The position numbers were made by a program, and so were the translations under genes. Source: Saprospiraceae bacterium (lineage in GTDB: Bacteria > Bacteroidota > Bacteroidia > Chitinophagales > Saprospiraceae). Taken from it: a DNA stretch of 64,000 bases. Shown in pieces: positions 26,839 to 35,927 of the stretch. Location: the NCBI GenBank assembly GCA_016717145.1, contig JADKGD010000071.1:62001-126000 (forward strand). The letters run 5' to 3'. The notes beneath the pieces are model-generated. The model was given only the letters and a program-made list of their open reading frames with translations. It ran no database searches and was not told where the DNA came from. Position 1 is the first letter of the stretch, and each line of letters begins with the position of its first letter.

Positions 26839-28731
26839 CTATTGAATGCCCGCCATTGCTTTTCGACTTTCTGCCAAACTACATTCCAAAAATGATAAAT
26901 ATCCGTCAATTCCAGGCACGAAAGGTCGGGGCTTACTGACTACTTTTTGATCAGAAGTGGCAATTACATAGAGCGGTTGAGAATTTTGCTGAAAATTGAC
27001 AATTTGAAAGTCTGCCCATTTATTACCTACATTTCGAAGTTTTGTTTTCCGGTCCTTTTCTGAAATATATACTGTAGAGAGTTTTTTGTCATCATCAACA
27101 TAAAGCGAAATCAAGACGACTGAGTCATTCAAAATACCTCTTATCCTATCATCTACCCATATATGCTCTTCGGTTTTACGACAATTAACACACCCATGAC
27201 CTGTGAAGTCGATCATAATTGGCTTTTTTATTTCATTGGCGTAAGCTATGCCTTCGAAGTAATCTTTAAAACAATTTATATTATTAGCACATTTAGTATA
27301 AGAAGGATATCTTTCCTTTATTGAGATATCAACCTCCTGTGGCTTAATCAAATAACTGTAATGAGCTGGTGGTGCAAGCCCACTCATAAGGGAAAGAGCG
27401 TTATATTCTCCGGTTTTATCATTCATGCGAAAACCTGATGCAAGATAGACAACCAATACTCCGGAAAGCAAAGCGAAAATTATTCTTATAAGTGACAATT
27501 TTTTAAGTGGACTGTCATGAGGAAATTTTATAAATCCAAACAAATATAAAGTCATTGCAATAAAAATCGCAACCCATAATCCCATAAACAACTCATATTT
27601 AAGGAAGCCCCAACCATTTGTAAGGTCCGCAACTGATAGAAATTTTAATGCAAGGGCCAATTCAATAAAACCAAGCACAACTTTAACAGAATTCATCCAG
27701 CTACCGGATTTTGGTAAAGAATTCAACCATGCAGGAAAAGCCGCAAATAAGCCAAAAGGTAATGCAAGTGCTGATGAAAATCCCAGCATAACGAGAAACG
27801 GTCCAAGGTATTCTCCTTTTGATGATGCTTGGACTATGGCGGTTCCAATTATTGGTCCGGTACATGAAAATGAAACCAATGCCAAGGTAAAGGCCATAAA
27901 AAATATACCAATTAATCCTCCTCTGTCTGCCATCCGATCACTTCCCGTACTCCAACTACTTGGCAATGTAATCTCATAATAGCCAAAAAAGGAAAAAGCA
28001 AATGCAACAAAAATGAGAAAAAAAGCTGTATTTGCTATCCAGTTTGTAGATAATCTGTTGAGCGCTTCAGGGCCAACAAAAATAGTAATTAATAATCCTA
28101 TCAGTACATATATCACTATGATAGATAGCCCATAAATGAGCCCATTTACCCAGCCTTTTCGTTTAGTATCTTTTGTAAAAAAACTGATGGTGATGGGTAA
28201 CATCGGGAAAACACAAGGAGTCAATAATGCCAGTAAGCCACCTATAAACCCAAAGATAAATGTCCATAGATATCCCTCTTTAGTTTCTGTAACGCCACCA
28301 CAATTGCTTAACGGATTTTCATAGGTTGAAGCGAGTGAAGGTATCTTTTGATTAATATATTCTCCATGAATCACAGCTCCAAGGCCAAAGTCGCCACTTA
28401 ATACAGATGCTGAGTCTGATGGACCAGGAATACTATTTGAGATGACTGAATCCAAGGAAGAAAATGCATTCTCCATATTACCAGATCCTAATTTTTCGGA
28501 AATGCCGGTTTCTTGACTATTAACTATTGCTTTAGACCCTGGTCCAGCAATTGGGATTACAAATGAGAAATCAACATCTGTGGGTGGTAGACATTTTTCA
28601 GAATCGCAAGCCATATAATTGAGATATCCGGATATTGGTTTGGATGCATCTTTTACTTTTATCTTTTGTTCAATAATGAAAGGTTCGTCAGAAGAAAACT
28701 TTATAACGACCACTTCAAACAATTTGTCCAT
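26839..28731 (-). CDS. dsbD: DsbD-like thiol:disulfide interchange protein, main part (N-terminus frameshifted)
   Basis: Membrane reductase that passes electrons from cytoplasmic thioredoxin to the envelope. This 630-residue reading begins inside the periplasmic alpha domain (CDSEKCLPPTD near 42-50). About eight helices follow (150-440), with the reactive Cys in LLTPCVFPMLP and SFSCTGPIIG. The protein ends in a thioredoxin-like domain with the active site CVNC in GHGCVNCRKTEEH. The true N-terminus with signal peptide lies upstream at 28753-29004 in another frame, separated by two single-base breaks in T-runs at 28738-28742 and 28785-28790. Confidence 0.88.
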   Translation of the reverse strand: MDKLFEVVVIKFSSDEPFIIEQKIKVKDASKPISGYLNYMACDSEKCLPPTDVDFSFVIPIAGPGSKAIVNSQETGISEKLGSGNMENAFSSLDSVISNSIPGPSDSASVLSGDFGLGAVIHGEYINQKIPSLASTYENPLSNCGGVTETKEGYLWTFIFGFIGGLLALLTPCVFPMLPITISFFTKDTKRKGWVNGLIYGLSIIVIYVLIGLLITIFVGPEALNRLSTNWIANTAFFLIFVAFAFSFFGYYEITLPSSWSTGSDRMADRGGLIGIFFMAFTLALVSFSCTGPIIGTAIVQASSKGEYLGPFLVMLGFSSALALPFGLFAAFPAWLNSLPKSGSWMNSVKVVLGFIELALALKFLSVADLTNGWGFLKYELFMGLWVAIFIAMTLYLFGFIKFPHDSPLKKLSLIRIIFALLSGVLVVYLASGFRMNDKTGEYNALSLMSGLAPPAHYSYLIKPQEVDISIKERYPSYTKCANNINCFKDYFEGIAYANEIKKPIMIDFTGHGCVNCRKTEEHIWVDDRIRGILNDSVVLISLYVDDDKKLSTVYISEKDRKTKLRNVGNKWADFQIVNFQQNSQPLYVIATSDQKVVSKPRPFVPGIDGYLSFLECSLAESRKAMAGIQ

Positions 28732-28752
28732 TCCTTCTTTTTAGCACCTGAT

Positions 28753-29004
28753 TCAGTGGCTTTTCCTACTAGTTCTATGCCATCTTTTTTCATATGTTAT
28801 AGAGGTAGGCACAGGACCATCATCTGAAGTATATTGTGAATAAACAGTCCACCCTTTATCAACTTTTGCTGTATAAATTAATTTATACTCATTTGTATTA
28901 ATTTTTTCAATATCAAATTTCCATTTGACTGGTGTCAATATTTGACCTGATACGTCACAAACGAAAAATATCGATAAGATTGAAAATATAAAGAACTGTT
29001 TCAT
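28753..29004 (-). CDS. DsbD-like protein, N-terminal fragment in a different frame
   Basis: An 83-residue reading with signal peptide (MKQFFIFSILSIFFVCDVSG) and the start of a DsbD alpha domain (TPVKWKFDIEKI, then DKGWTVYSQYTSDDGPVPTSITYEK). It then loses homology at RWHRTSRKSH. Shifting one base in the A-run (28785-28790) gives KDGIELVGKATESGAKK, and a second shift (28738-28742) reaches the frame of the main DsbD reading. It is therefore the 5' end of that gene, not an independent protein. Confidence 0.8.
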   Translation of the reverse strand: MKQFFIFSILSIFFVCDVSGQILTPVKWKFDIEKINTNEYKLIYTAKVDKGWTVYSQYTSDDGPVPTSITYEKRWHRTSRKSH

Positions 29005-29031
29005 ACGTAATGAGATTAAAAAGGTTTTGGG

Positions 29032-29466
29032 TTAAAATTTTAAATCAAAGGAAGCATCTGTTGGTGGAAGACATTTAGATCCGTCACATGTCATAAATGT
29101 AACGTAACCTTGCACTCCTGTACGGTTTTCCTTCTTTATTTTAGCTATAAAAATTGCTTTTTCTTTAAATTTTATTACATCAACATCAAACATATCGTCA
29201 TGTTCTTTGATGGCTTTTGATTTCTCTGCCATCGCCATAATTTTTTCATCAACAATAAACTGTGTCGGTACTGGTCCATTATCATCCGTAAACTGTGAAT
29301 ATAACACCCATGATTTTTGCATATTGGCTGTTGCAACCAACTCATAATCAGTTTCAGATAATTTATTCAGCTCGAAATGCCACTTAACCGGCGATATGTT
29401 TTGGCTCTGCAATTGATACCCTGAAAATATCATAAATAAAACAAAAAAGTAAAAAAAATGCTTCAT
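29032..29466 (-). CDS. stand-alone DsbD alpha-domain protein
   Basis: Exported 144-residue protein with a signal peptide (about 1-21, ending YQLQSQ) and one DsbD N-terminal-like domain. It contains WVLYSQFTDDNGPVPTQF and MTCDGSKCLPPTDASFDL, whose two Cys match the redox pair in the adjacent DsbD gene. It has no membrane part. It lies 27 bases upstream of the DsbD-like gene, probably in the same operon, so it could serve as a periplasmic redox partner or be a duplicated domain. Role is inferred. Confidence 0.82.
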   Translation of the reverse strand: MKHFFYFFVLFMIFSGYQLQSQNISPVKWHFELNKLSETDYELVATANMQKSWVLYSQFTDDNGPVPTQFIVDEKIMAMAEKSKAIKEHDDMFDVDVIKFKEKAIFIAKIKKENRTGVQGYVTFMTCDGSKCLPPTDASFDLKF

Positions 29467-29712
29467 GCTAAAAATTTATATTAAATACTTATTAATAATA
29501 TTTGAAAATAAAATTTGTATTTTTTGTAATTAACCCCTTAATCAAAAAGAGCAAATAAAATCAATACTTTATACTTGGCGACCCAATAATAACTTTAAAT
29601 ACCTACATAACAAATGTAAAAATAATTCTATACTATTGATATGATGGTCTTTTGATATCTCTTTAATAAAAGATTAACTCATTTTAATAAAGCTGAAGTA
29701 GAAATCGTTTAA

Positions 29713-30690
29713 CTAAATGAGTTCAAAATGTGTAATAAAAATCAATGCTATCAACATGATATGTATTAATTCATAAAAAATTTTATGTTTAGAATCACTA
29801 ATCAATATTCCAATAAAAATTGATACCGGAAAGGCTAAAGAAGCCAGATGTTGACTATCATTTGTTTTAAAAACTAAAAATGAAATTAAGCAAAACAACA
29901 TTAACCAATAAAAGATATCAATCTTCTTTTGAACCTGAATGCTCTTTTTTGATGTAAAGAATCCATAACTCAATAAAGATACTAAAACTAAAGCGAAAAG
30001 TACAAATATTGAAATATAAAAAACAATATAGCCGTCCATATGGATAATAGGTATTCGAAAGAAAATATCCCTAATAAAATCAAATTCAATAAATTTAATA
30101 TCAAACCAATATTTGTATGTAAAAAGAAAAATATATGGAATTGAAAGTCCTACGATAAATTGTACTTTTTCTTGTAATTTAAAAGACCTTAGTAGTAAAA
30201 GTGCAATTATGCCAAACAATATCAGTGCAAAATAAGGCGTATAAATTACTGATGCAAATCCGATGTAAAATCCTGAGTTAAAAATATTAGCAGATGCATC
30301 AGGCAATTTATATGTATCTAAAATACAGTTAAGCGCCAGAATCACAAACGTATTTGCAATAAGAATTGGTAATAAAAGTGAATTTGTAGTTACGAGACCT
30401 AATAATAATATATAGACAATGCCTGAAAATAATGTAATCTCCCTGGAGATGCGGTGTTTAATAAATAAATGATTGATTAATAATACTTGAAAAAATATCA
30501 GGATGTTGGAAAATATATTTTGCCACAAAGGCCCTGAAAGGTGTTTAAGTAATGAAATGATGAGAATATTTTCGCTTTTATTAACAATATATGGTATTGG
30601 CTTTATTAATGTGTCAAATCTTAAAATAAAGATATACGGCAATAATAATACATTGTTGATAAAAAGATTTCTTCTGAAAATTTCAAGCAA
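29713..30690 (-). CDS. polytopic membrane protein, possibly DUF6427 family
   Basis: A 325-residue integral membrane protein with around nine to ten hydrophobic helices and few charged loops. The pattern FNSGFYIGFASVIYTPYFALILFGIIALLLLRSFK recalls a Bacteroidota-specific family of unknown function (DUF6427). There is no recognised active site. It is isolated on the minus strand, 246 bases from the DsbD alpha-domain gene and divergent from the polyprenyl synthase. The family name is tentative; membrane location is clear. Confidence 0.7.
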   Translation of the reverse strand: MLEIFRRNLFINNVLLLPYIFILRFDTLIKPIPYIVNKSENILIISLLKHLSGPLWQNIFSNILIFFQVLLINHLFIKHRISREITLFSGIVYILLLGLVTTNSLLLPILIANTFVILALNCILDTYKLPDASANIFNSGFYIGFASVIYTPYFALILFGIIALLLLRSFKLQEKVQFIVGLSIPYIFLFTYKYWFDIKFIEFDFIRDIFFRIPIIHMDGYIVFYISIFVLFALVLVSLLSYGFFTSKKSIQVQKKIDIFYWLMLFCLISFLVFKTNDSQHLASLAFPVSIFIGILISDSKHKIFYELIHIMLIALIFITHFELI

Positions 30691-30928
30691 AACAGATATG
30701 TTTTTTTAACCTACCAAATTAAAAATTAACAAGAACTTGATAATGATACAGGCAAATTTACAATTTAATTTTTCAAAAATCAGGATTAATCAATAAAATA
30801 ATTTTTAAGAAAATATTCTATATTATTTTGTTATTTCTTTTGATAAGAAATATTATTGGTTAAACCATAAAAAAATAATATTAGAGTATCTTGTGAGCTG
30901 ATTTTGATGTAAATTTTATACAAACCTA

Positions 30929-31903
30929 ATGTCATCACAGTTAGATCAAATAAAAAGCCCTGTTAGCTTTGAACTTAAAGAGTTTGAAAAACATTTTAAG
31001 GCATCCATGAAAAGTACGGTTCCTCTACTTGATAAAATCACTTACTATATTGTTCAAAAAAAAGGAAAACAAGTTAGACCGATTTTAGTATTTCTTTGTG
31101 CAAAAATATGTGGCAATATTAATGACTCAACTAATGTTGCTGCTTCCCTGATTGAATTATTGCATACAGCCACACTTGTGCATGATGATGTCGTAGATGA
31201 ATCCTATGAAAGAAGGGGCTTCTTTTCGATCAATGCACTTTGGAAAAATAAAATTGCTGTTTTAGTTGGGGATTTTTTATTGTCAAAAGGGCTCCTAGTG
31301 GCCCTTGAATCAAAAAACTACAACCATCTTCAAACACTTTCCATCGCAGTGAAACAAATGAGTGAGGGTGAATTGTTGCAAATTGAAAAAGCGCGTAAGC
31401 TTGATATTGATGAATCAGTATATTTTGAGATTATAAGTAAAAAAACAGCCTCATTAATAGCCGCAGCGTGCTCTTCAGGTGCTTCTTCAACAACAGACGA
31501 CGAAGTTCTCATTGGAAAAATGTGGAGTTTTGGTGAAAAGATAGGTATTGCTTTTCAAATAAAAGACGATCTTTTTGACTATGGAGACGCTGATATTGGC
31601 AAGCCAAGAGGTATTGATATTAAGGATAAAAAGATGACTTTACCTTTAATTTATGCACTTCAAAATGCATCTAAATCGGAAAAAAATACCATTATAAATT
31701 ATATTAAAACGGATAGTGAAAACGAAACTAAAGTCAAAGAAGTAATCTCTTTTGTGAAATCCAAAGGTGGTTTGGTCTATGCCGAAAAAATGATGCTAAA
31801 GTACCAATCAGAAGCCATTGAAATTCTTAAAACTTTCCCTGAAAATGAGTCCCGCGAGTCTTTAGAAAAATTGGTATATTTTTTTACTACAAGAAAAATT
31901 TAA
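30929..31903 (+). CDS. polyprenyl diphosphate synthase (octaprenyl/heptaprenyl type)
   Basis: Trans-prenyltransferase of 324 residues that builds the long isoprenoid chain of menaquinone or a related lipid. The first Asp-rich motif is DDVVD in LVHDDVVDESYERRG, the second is DDLFD in QIKDDLFDYGD, and GKQVRPILVFL opens the substrate-binding region. The chain length cannot be read reliably from sequence. The next gene starts four bases after the stop, suggesting one transcript. Confidence 0.93.
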   Translation: MSSQLDQIKSPVSFELKEFEKHFKASMKSTVPLLDKITYYIVQKKGKQVRPILVFLCAKICGNINDSTNVAASLIELLHTATLVHDDVVDESYERRGFFSINALWKNKIAVLVGDFLLSKGLLVALESKNYNHLQTLSIAVKQMSEGELLQIEKARKLDIDESVYFEIISKKTASLIAAACSSGASSTTDDEVLIGKMWSFGEKIGIAFQIKDDLFDYGDADIGKPRGIDIKDKKMTLPLIYALQNASKSEKNTIINYIKTDSENETKVKEVISFVKSKGGLVYAEKMMLKYQSEAIEILKTFPENESRESLEKLVYFFTTRKI

Positions 31904-31907
31904 CCCT

Positions 31908-32777
31908 TTGTTTATCATCGAAAACAAACATACAAAAGTAGCTATTTCAGCATGCGGAGCGGAGCTAATGAGTATTTTTAATAAACAAAATCAACTTGAA
32001 TACCTTTGGCAGGGAAATCCGAAATATTGGAGTAGAAGGGCACCTATTTTATTTCCTATAGTAGGAAAATTAAAAAACGATGCTTACGCCTATAAAGGAC
32101 ATGAATATCATATCAAGCAGCACGGATTTGCAAGAGACATGATTTTTGAAGTAGTGGAAAAATTATCAGAAACTATTACTTTTTTTTGTAGAAGCAATAA
32201 TTTTACCCGCAGTTCTTTTCCTTTTGACTGGTTATTGGAAATCAAGTACACTATTAAAATAAATACGCTAATTGTTACTGCGATGGTTAAAAATAAATCA
32301 TATACTAATTCAATGCTATTCAGTATTGGATTTCATCCTGCATTCAATGTACCTTTAATAAAAGAAAAAGAAATGCATGAAGATTATTGTCTATATTTTA
32401 ATGATGACATTAAAGGCGATAGATGGATGATTAATAATGGATTAATAGACACGATTCGCAAGCCTGCATTTGAACTCGGAAGGATTCCTTTGTCCGTTGA
32501 TCTTTTTAAAGATGATGCACTTGTATTCAAAAATCTGAAATCTGACACGATTACTTTACAGTCCATGTCGACGAAAACCGGTTTAAATTTTAGATTCAAT
32601 TCTTGCCCTTACCTTGGAATTTGGTCCAAATATGAAGCTCCTTTTGTTTGTATTGAGCCTTGGTGGGGTATTGCAGATGCTGTAAATCACGATGGCAATT
32701 TTGAAAGTAAAGAGGGAATAATAACGTTGGAATCTGGGCATTCCTTTTCTTGTGGATACGAAGTTGAATTATTCTAA
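31908..32777 (+). CDS. aldose 1-epimerase-like protein (LacX family)
   Basis: Galactose mutarotase-fold protein of 289 residues. It shows the LacX-type pattern CGAELMSIF, then LEYLWQG, then RRAPILFPIVGKLKNDAY, the HGFARD motif and a late IEPWWGIAD, as in bacterial proteins acting on phosphorylated sugars or free aldoses. The start is a TTG at 31908, four bases after the polyprenyl synthase stop; no ATG occurs before residue 24, inside the fold. It converges on and overlaps the next gene by four bases. Confidence 0.85.
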   Translation: MFIIENKHTKVAISACGAELMSIFNKQNQLEYLWQGNPKYWSRRAPILFPIVGKLKNDAYAYKGHEYHIKQHGFARDMIFEVVEKLSETITFFCRSNNFTRSSFPFDWLLEIKYTIKINTLIVTAMVKNKSYTNSMLFSIGFHPAFNVPLIKEKEMHEDYCLYFNDDIKGDRWMINNGLIDTIRKPAFELGRIPLSVDLFKDDALVFKNLKSDTITLQSMSTKTGLNFRFNSCPYLGIWSKYEAPFVCIEPWWGIADAVNHDGNFESKEGIITLESGHSFSCGYEVELF

Positions 32778-33154
32778 AACTTATCTATTCTTATTTCTTT
32801 TACCGTTTTAGCCCCGACTTCTCCCGAAGCAAATACAAATACTCTAAATGTATCTTTAGAAGTAGTCATTTTAGCAACTTTATATTGGGAAGACTTATCT
32901 TTCGACACTCCTTTATGCATTCCTTCCACATTTAAAATTTTTTGACTGTTCAAAAATGTTTTTAACTTGGCCATTGCTGCCTTTTTAGGCATGATTTGCT
33001 GATCTTCAAAAAGACAAAAATCAATATTGTCCTCCAGATATGATTCTAAAGTAACAATATCTCCATTTTTGAGGGCAGTATAAAAAGCAGCTTCGGACTG
33101 TGCAGAAAGCCCGCCACATGTCATAGTCAAAAGGATAATTAAAATATTTTTCAC
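32774..33154 (-). CDS. DUF4783 family exported protein
   Basis: Small exported protein of 126 residues with a signal peptide (about 1-18, ending GGLSAQ) and an NTF2-like fold. It reads FYTALKNGDIVTLESYLEDNID, then MPKKAAMAKLKTFLN, then SSQYKVAKMTTSKDTFRVFVF. This matches DUF4783, a Bacteroidota family of unknown function. Its stop overlaps the convergent mutarotase gene by four bases. The catalytic use of the fold is unknown. Confidence 0.82.
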   Translation of the reverse strand: MKNILIILLTMTCGGLSAQSEAAFYTALKNGDIVTLESYLEDNIDFCLFEDQQIMPKKAAMAKLKTFLNSQKILNVEGMHKGVSKDKSSQYKVAKMTTSKDTFRVFVFASGEVGAKTVKEIRIDKF

Positions 33155-33367
33155 GTCTAAAATTCTGTTTTGTTTTATAAATAATAAGCAAACAATGGTT
33201 GTTAAAAAATTTTACTTTATGTTTGCATACCACAATAAACGACAATGTTGCTTATTTTAGTTTCATTTTAGGTGTTAATATTGTAATAAGGACACATAAT
33301 TTATAATAAATAATTGATTTTCAGATATTAATTTATTAATAAATTAATAATATTAAAGTAAATTTTT

Positions 33368-34900
33368 ATGAAAAACGTAGCTTTAATCATTCTGGATGGT
33401 TGGGGAATCAACCCAAATCCAAACATTAGTGCGATAGCAAAAGCAAAGACAGTGACTTTTAATAGGCTGCAGGATCAGTATCCTTTTGCTACATTAACTA
33501 CTTTCGGAGAAGATGTCGGGCTTCCTGAAGGTCAAATGGGAAATTCAGAGGTAGGGCATATAAATATTGGCGCCGGAAGAGTTGTATTTCAAGAATTGGC
33601 GCGTATTAATAAAGCAATCAGAGAAAAAGAACTTCTTAAAAACCCTGTTTTTATTGATGCATTAGCATATGCTGCTGCGCATACTAAAAGGATACACTTG
33701 CTTGGCCTTATATCTGATGGAGGGGTTCATTCACACATAGATCATTTGATAGGATTATGTGAAATGTTTAAAGAATATACTAATATTGAAGTATATATTC
33801 ATGCTTTTATGGATGGCAGAGATACAGATCCCAGGTCAGGGAAAGCGTTTTTGGAGCAAGTTCAAGAGACGATCAAATACAGTAACATTAAAATTGCAAC
33901 AGTTATTGGAAGATATTACGCTATGGATAGAGATAAGCGATGGGAAAGGATTAAATTATCCTATGACCTACTGGTAAAAGGTATAGGACAACCGGCAGAA
34001 AACATAATTTCTGAAATTCAAAATTGTTATGATAGTGGGTTGACGGATGAGTTTTTAAAGCCAATTTATAATGCCCAGCTTGAAAATAGTGAGGGCTCCT
34101 TAAAAGAAAATGACGTAGTGTTGTTTTACAATTTTAGAACAGATAGACCAAGACAACTTACTGAGGCATTAACCCAAAAGGATTTCCCGGATTTTAATAT
34201 GTTTAAAATTCCTTTATATTATGTCACTTTTGCAAATTATGATCAGACATTTCAAAACATACATGTCTTATTTGAAAAAGATAATCTTGAAAACACTTTA
34301 GGTCAGGTCATCAGTGAAGCTGGCCTGACACAAGTAAGAATTGCTGAAACAGAAAAATACCCACATGTAACTTTCTTTTTTAATGGCGGGCGAGAAGAAA
34401 GATTTAATGGCGAAGACCGAATTATGGTTCCATCTCCTAAAGTAGCTACTTATGATATGAAACCGGAAATGAGCGCTTTGGAAATAACTGATCAACTTAT
34501 AGATTATATAATACATAAACATCCAAACTTTATTTGTCTGAACTATGCCAATACGGATATGGTCGGGCATACAGGGGTATTTGAAGCTGCAGTGAAGGCA
34601 GCTGAGACAGTTGATGGATGTCTGTCAAAACTTTTAAAAATATTGTTGGAAAATGATTATTTAGCCGTAATCATTGCCGATCATGGAAATTCAGATGTGA
34701 TGGTTAATCCCGACGGATCGCCTAATACTGCACATACTACCAATCCGGTTCCTGTAATTTTAGTAGGAAATGATATTTCTAAATCAACATATAGTGTTTC
34801 TGACGGCAAGTTAGCTGATTTAGCACCAAGTATACTACAATTGATGGGACTCAAGCCATCTGGATCCATGTCAGGAAATATCATTTTCAAGCCAAAATAA
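33368..34900 (+). CDS. gpmI: 2,3-bisphosphoglycerate-independent phosphoglycerate mutase
   Basis: Manganese enzyme of 510 residues that interconverts 3- and 2-phosphoglycerate in glycolysis. The catalytic Ser lies in GNSEVGHINIGAG near the N-terminus. The substrate lid shows GVHSH, the MDGRDTDPRSG loop is present, and metal-binding residues are in the late segments NTDMVGHTG and IIADHGNSD and in AHTTNPVP. Length is normal. A deacetylase gene follows four bases after the stop, at a GTG start, so co-transcription is likely. Confidence 0.96.
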   Translation: MKNVALIILDGWGINPNPNISAIAKAKTVTFNRLQDQYPFATLTTFGEDVGLPEGQMGNSEVGHINIGAGRVVFQELARINKAIREKELLKNPVFIDALAYAAAHTKRIHLLGLISDGGVHSHIDHLIGLCEMFKEYTNIEVYIHAFMDGRDTDPRSGKAFLEQVQETIKYSNIKIATVIGRYYAMDRDKRWERIKLSYDLLVKGIGQPAENIISEIQNCYDSGLTDEFLKPIYNAQLENSEGSLKENDVVLFYNFRTDRPRQLTEALTQKDFPDFNMFKIPLYYVTFANYDQTFQNIHVLFEKDNLENTLGQVISEAGLTQVRIAETEKYPHVTFFFNGGREERFNGEDRIMVPSPKVATYDMKPEMSALEITDQLIDYIIHKHPNFICLNYANTDMVGHTGVFEAAVKAAETVDGCLSKLLKILLENDYLAVIIADHGNSDVMVNPDGSPNTAHTTNPVPVILVGNDISKSTYSVSDGKLADLAPSILQLMGLKPSGSMSGNIIFKPK

Positions 34901-34904
34901 TATA

Positions 34905-35927
34905 GTGCATATACGTAACATTTTACATCCCACTATGAGCCAGGTGGGTAAACTATTTTCTATGGATCGTCTCATTTCTCTGTCTGGAAGAGACATTATA
35001 TTTCCTTTCTATCACATAGTAACAGATGAAATACCCATCCATGCGAAACACAGATACGGTATTAAGTCTGTTAAGGATTTTGAGTCAGATTTAGAATTTT
35101 TACTTAAACATTTTAAAGCTTTGGATTTAAATGACGTATTATCTTTAAAAAGAAACAAATTGAGTGGTAAAAAGCCTGGATTCTTTTTGACTTTTGATGA
35201 CGGATTAAGCGAGTTTTATAATGTGGTTGCTCCAATATTATTGAGAAAAGGAATTCCTGCAGCATGCTTTATTAATTCGGCTTTTGTTGATAACAAACAA
35301 TTGTTTTATAGGTATAAAAGCAGCATTCTTATTCACCATTTAAAAGAAAACAAAAATTTAATCCATCTTATTGATAAAAATACTATTGCAGAAAAATCCC
35401 ATGAAAATATAATAAAACAAATTCTTACGATAGATTATTCTGAACGGCATGTTTTGGAAAAAATAGCAACTTCTGTGGATTTGGACTTTAATAAATATCT
35501 TGAAACACAAAAACCTTATATGGATGCTGTTCAGATATCCAGCCTAATTAATCAAGGATTTTATTTTGGCGCTCATAGTATTGATCATCCATTATACAGT
35601 AAAATAACTTTGAAAGAACAAATATTTCAAACAGAAACCAGCCTTGCTTGGGTTAAAAAACAATTCAACCAAAATTTTAGCTTATTTGCATTCCCATTTA
35701 CTGATCATGGTGTGAGCAAAAGTTATTTTGATCACTTTTCAGAAAATAAGGTTGTAGACCTATCATTTGGAAGTGCTGGCATCAAAAAAGAAAAGATCAT
35801 GGGTCATTATCAACGTATTCCAATGGAAGTGCCTGGTAACAATGCTGAAAATATCCTTAGTAGTGAGTATTTTTACTATTTACTGAAATCATTCGTGGGG
35901 AAAAACAGGATTAGAAGACATGATTGA
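34905..35927 (+). CDS. polysaccharide deacetylase family protein
   Basis: NodB-type deacetylase of 340 residues. A short basic N-terminus precedes IIFPFYHIVTDE and the motif LTFDDGLSEFYN (near 90-101), the first catalytic Asp pair. The His-containing motif GAHSIDHPLY lies near 225, giving the expected metal site. A GTG at 34905, four bases after gpmI, is used as start; an ATG at 34935 would shorten the protein by ten residues and cannot be excluded. The gene overlaps the downstream GNAT by eight bases, so the pair is translated together. Confidence 0.85.
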   Translation: MHIRNILHPTMSQVGKLFSMDRLISLSGRDIIFPFYHIVTDEIPIHAKHRYGIKSVKDFESDLEFLLKHFKALDLNDVLSLKRNKLSGKKPGFFLTFDDGLSEFYNVVAPILLRKGIPAACFINSAFVDNKQLFYRYKSSILIHHLKENKNLIHLIDKNTIAEKSHENIIKQILTIDYSERHVLEKIATSVDLDFNKYLETQKPYMDAVQISSLINQGFYFGAHSIDHPLYSKITLKEQIFQTETSLAWVKKQFNQNFSLFAFPFTDHGVSKSYFDHFSENKVVDLSFGSAGIKKEKIMGHYQRIPMEVPGNNAENILSSEYFYYLLKSFVGKNRIRRHD

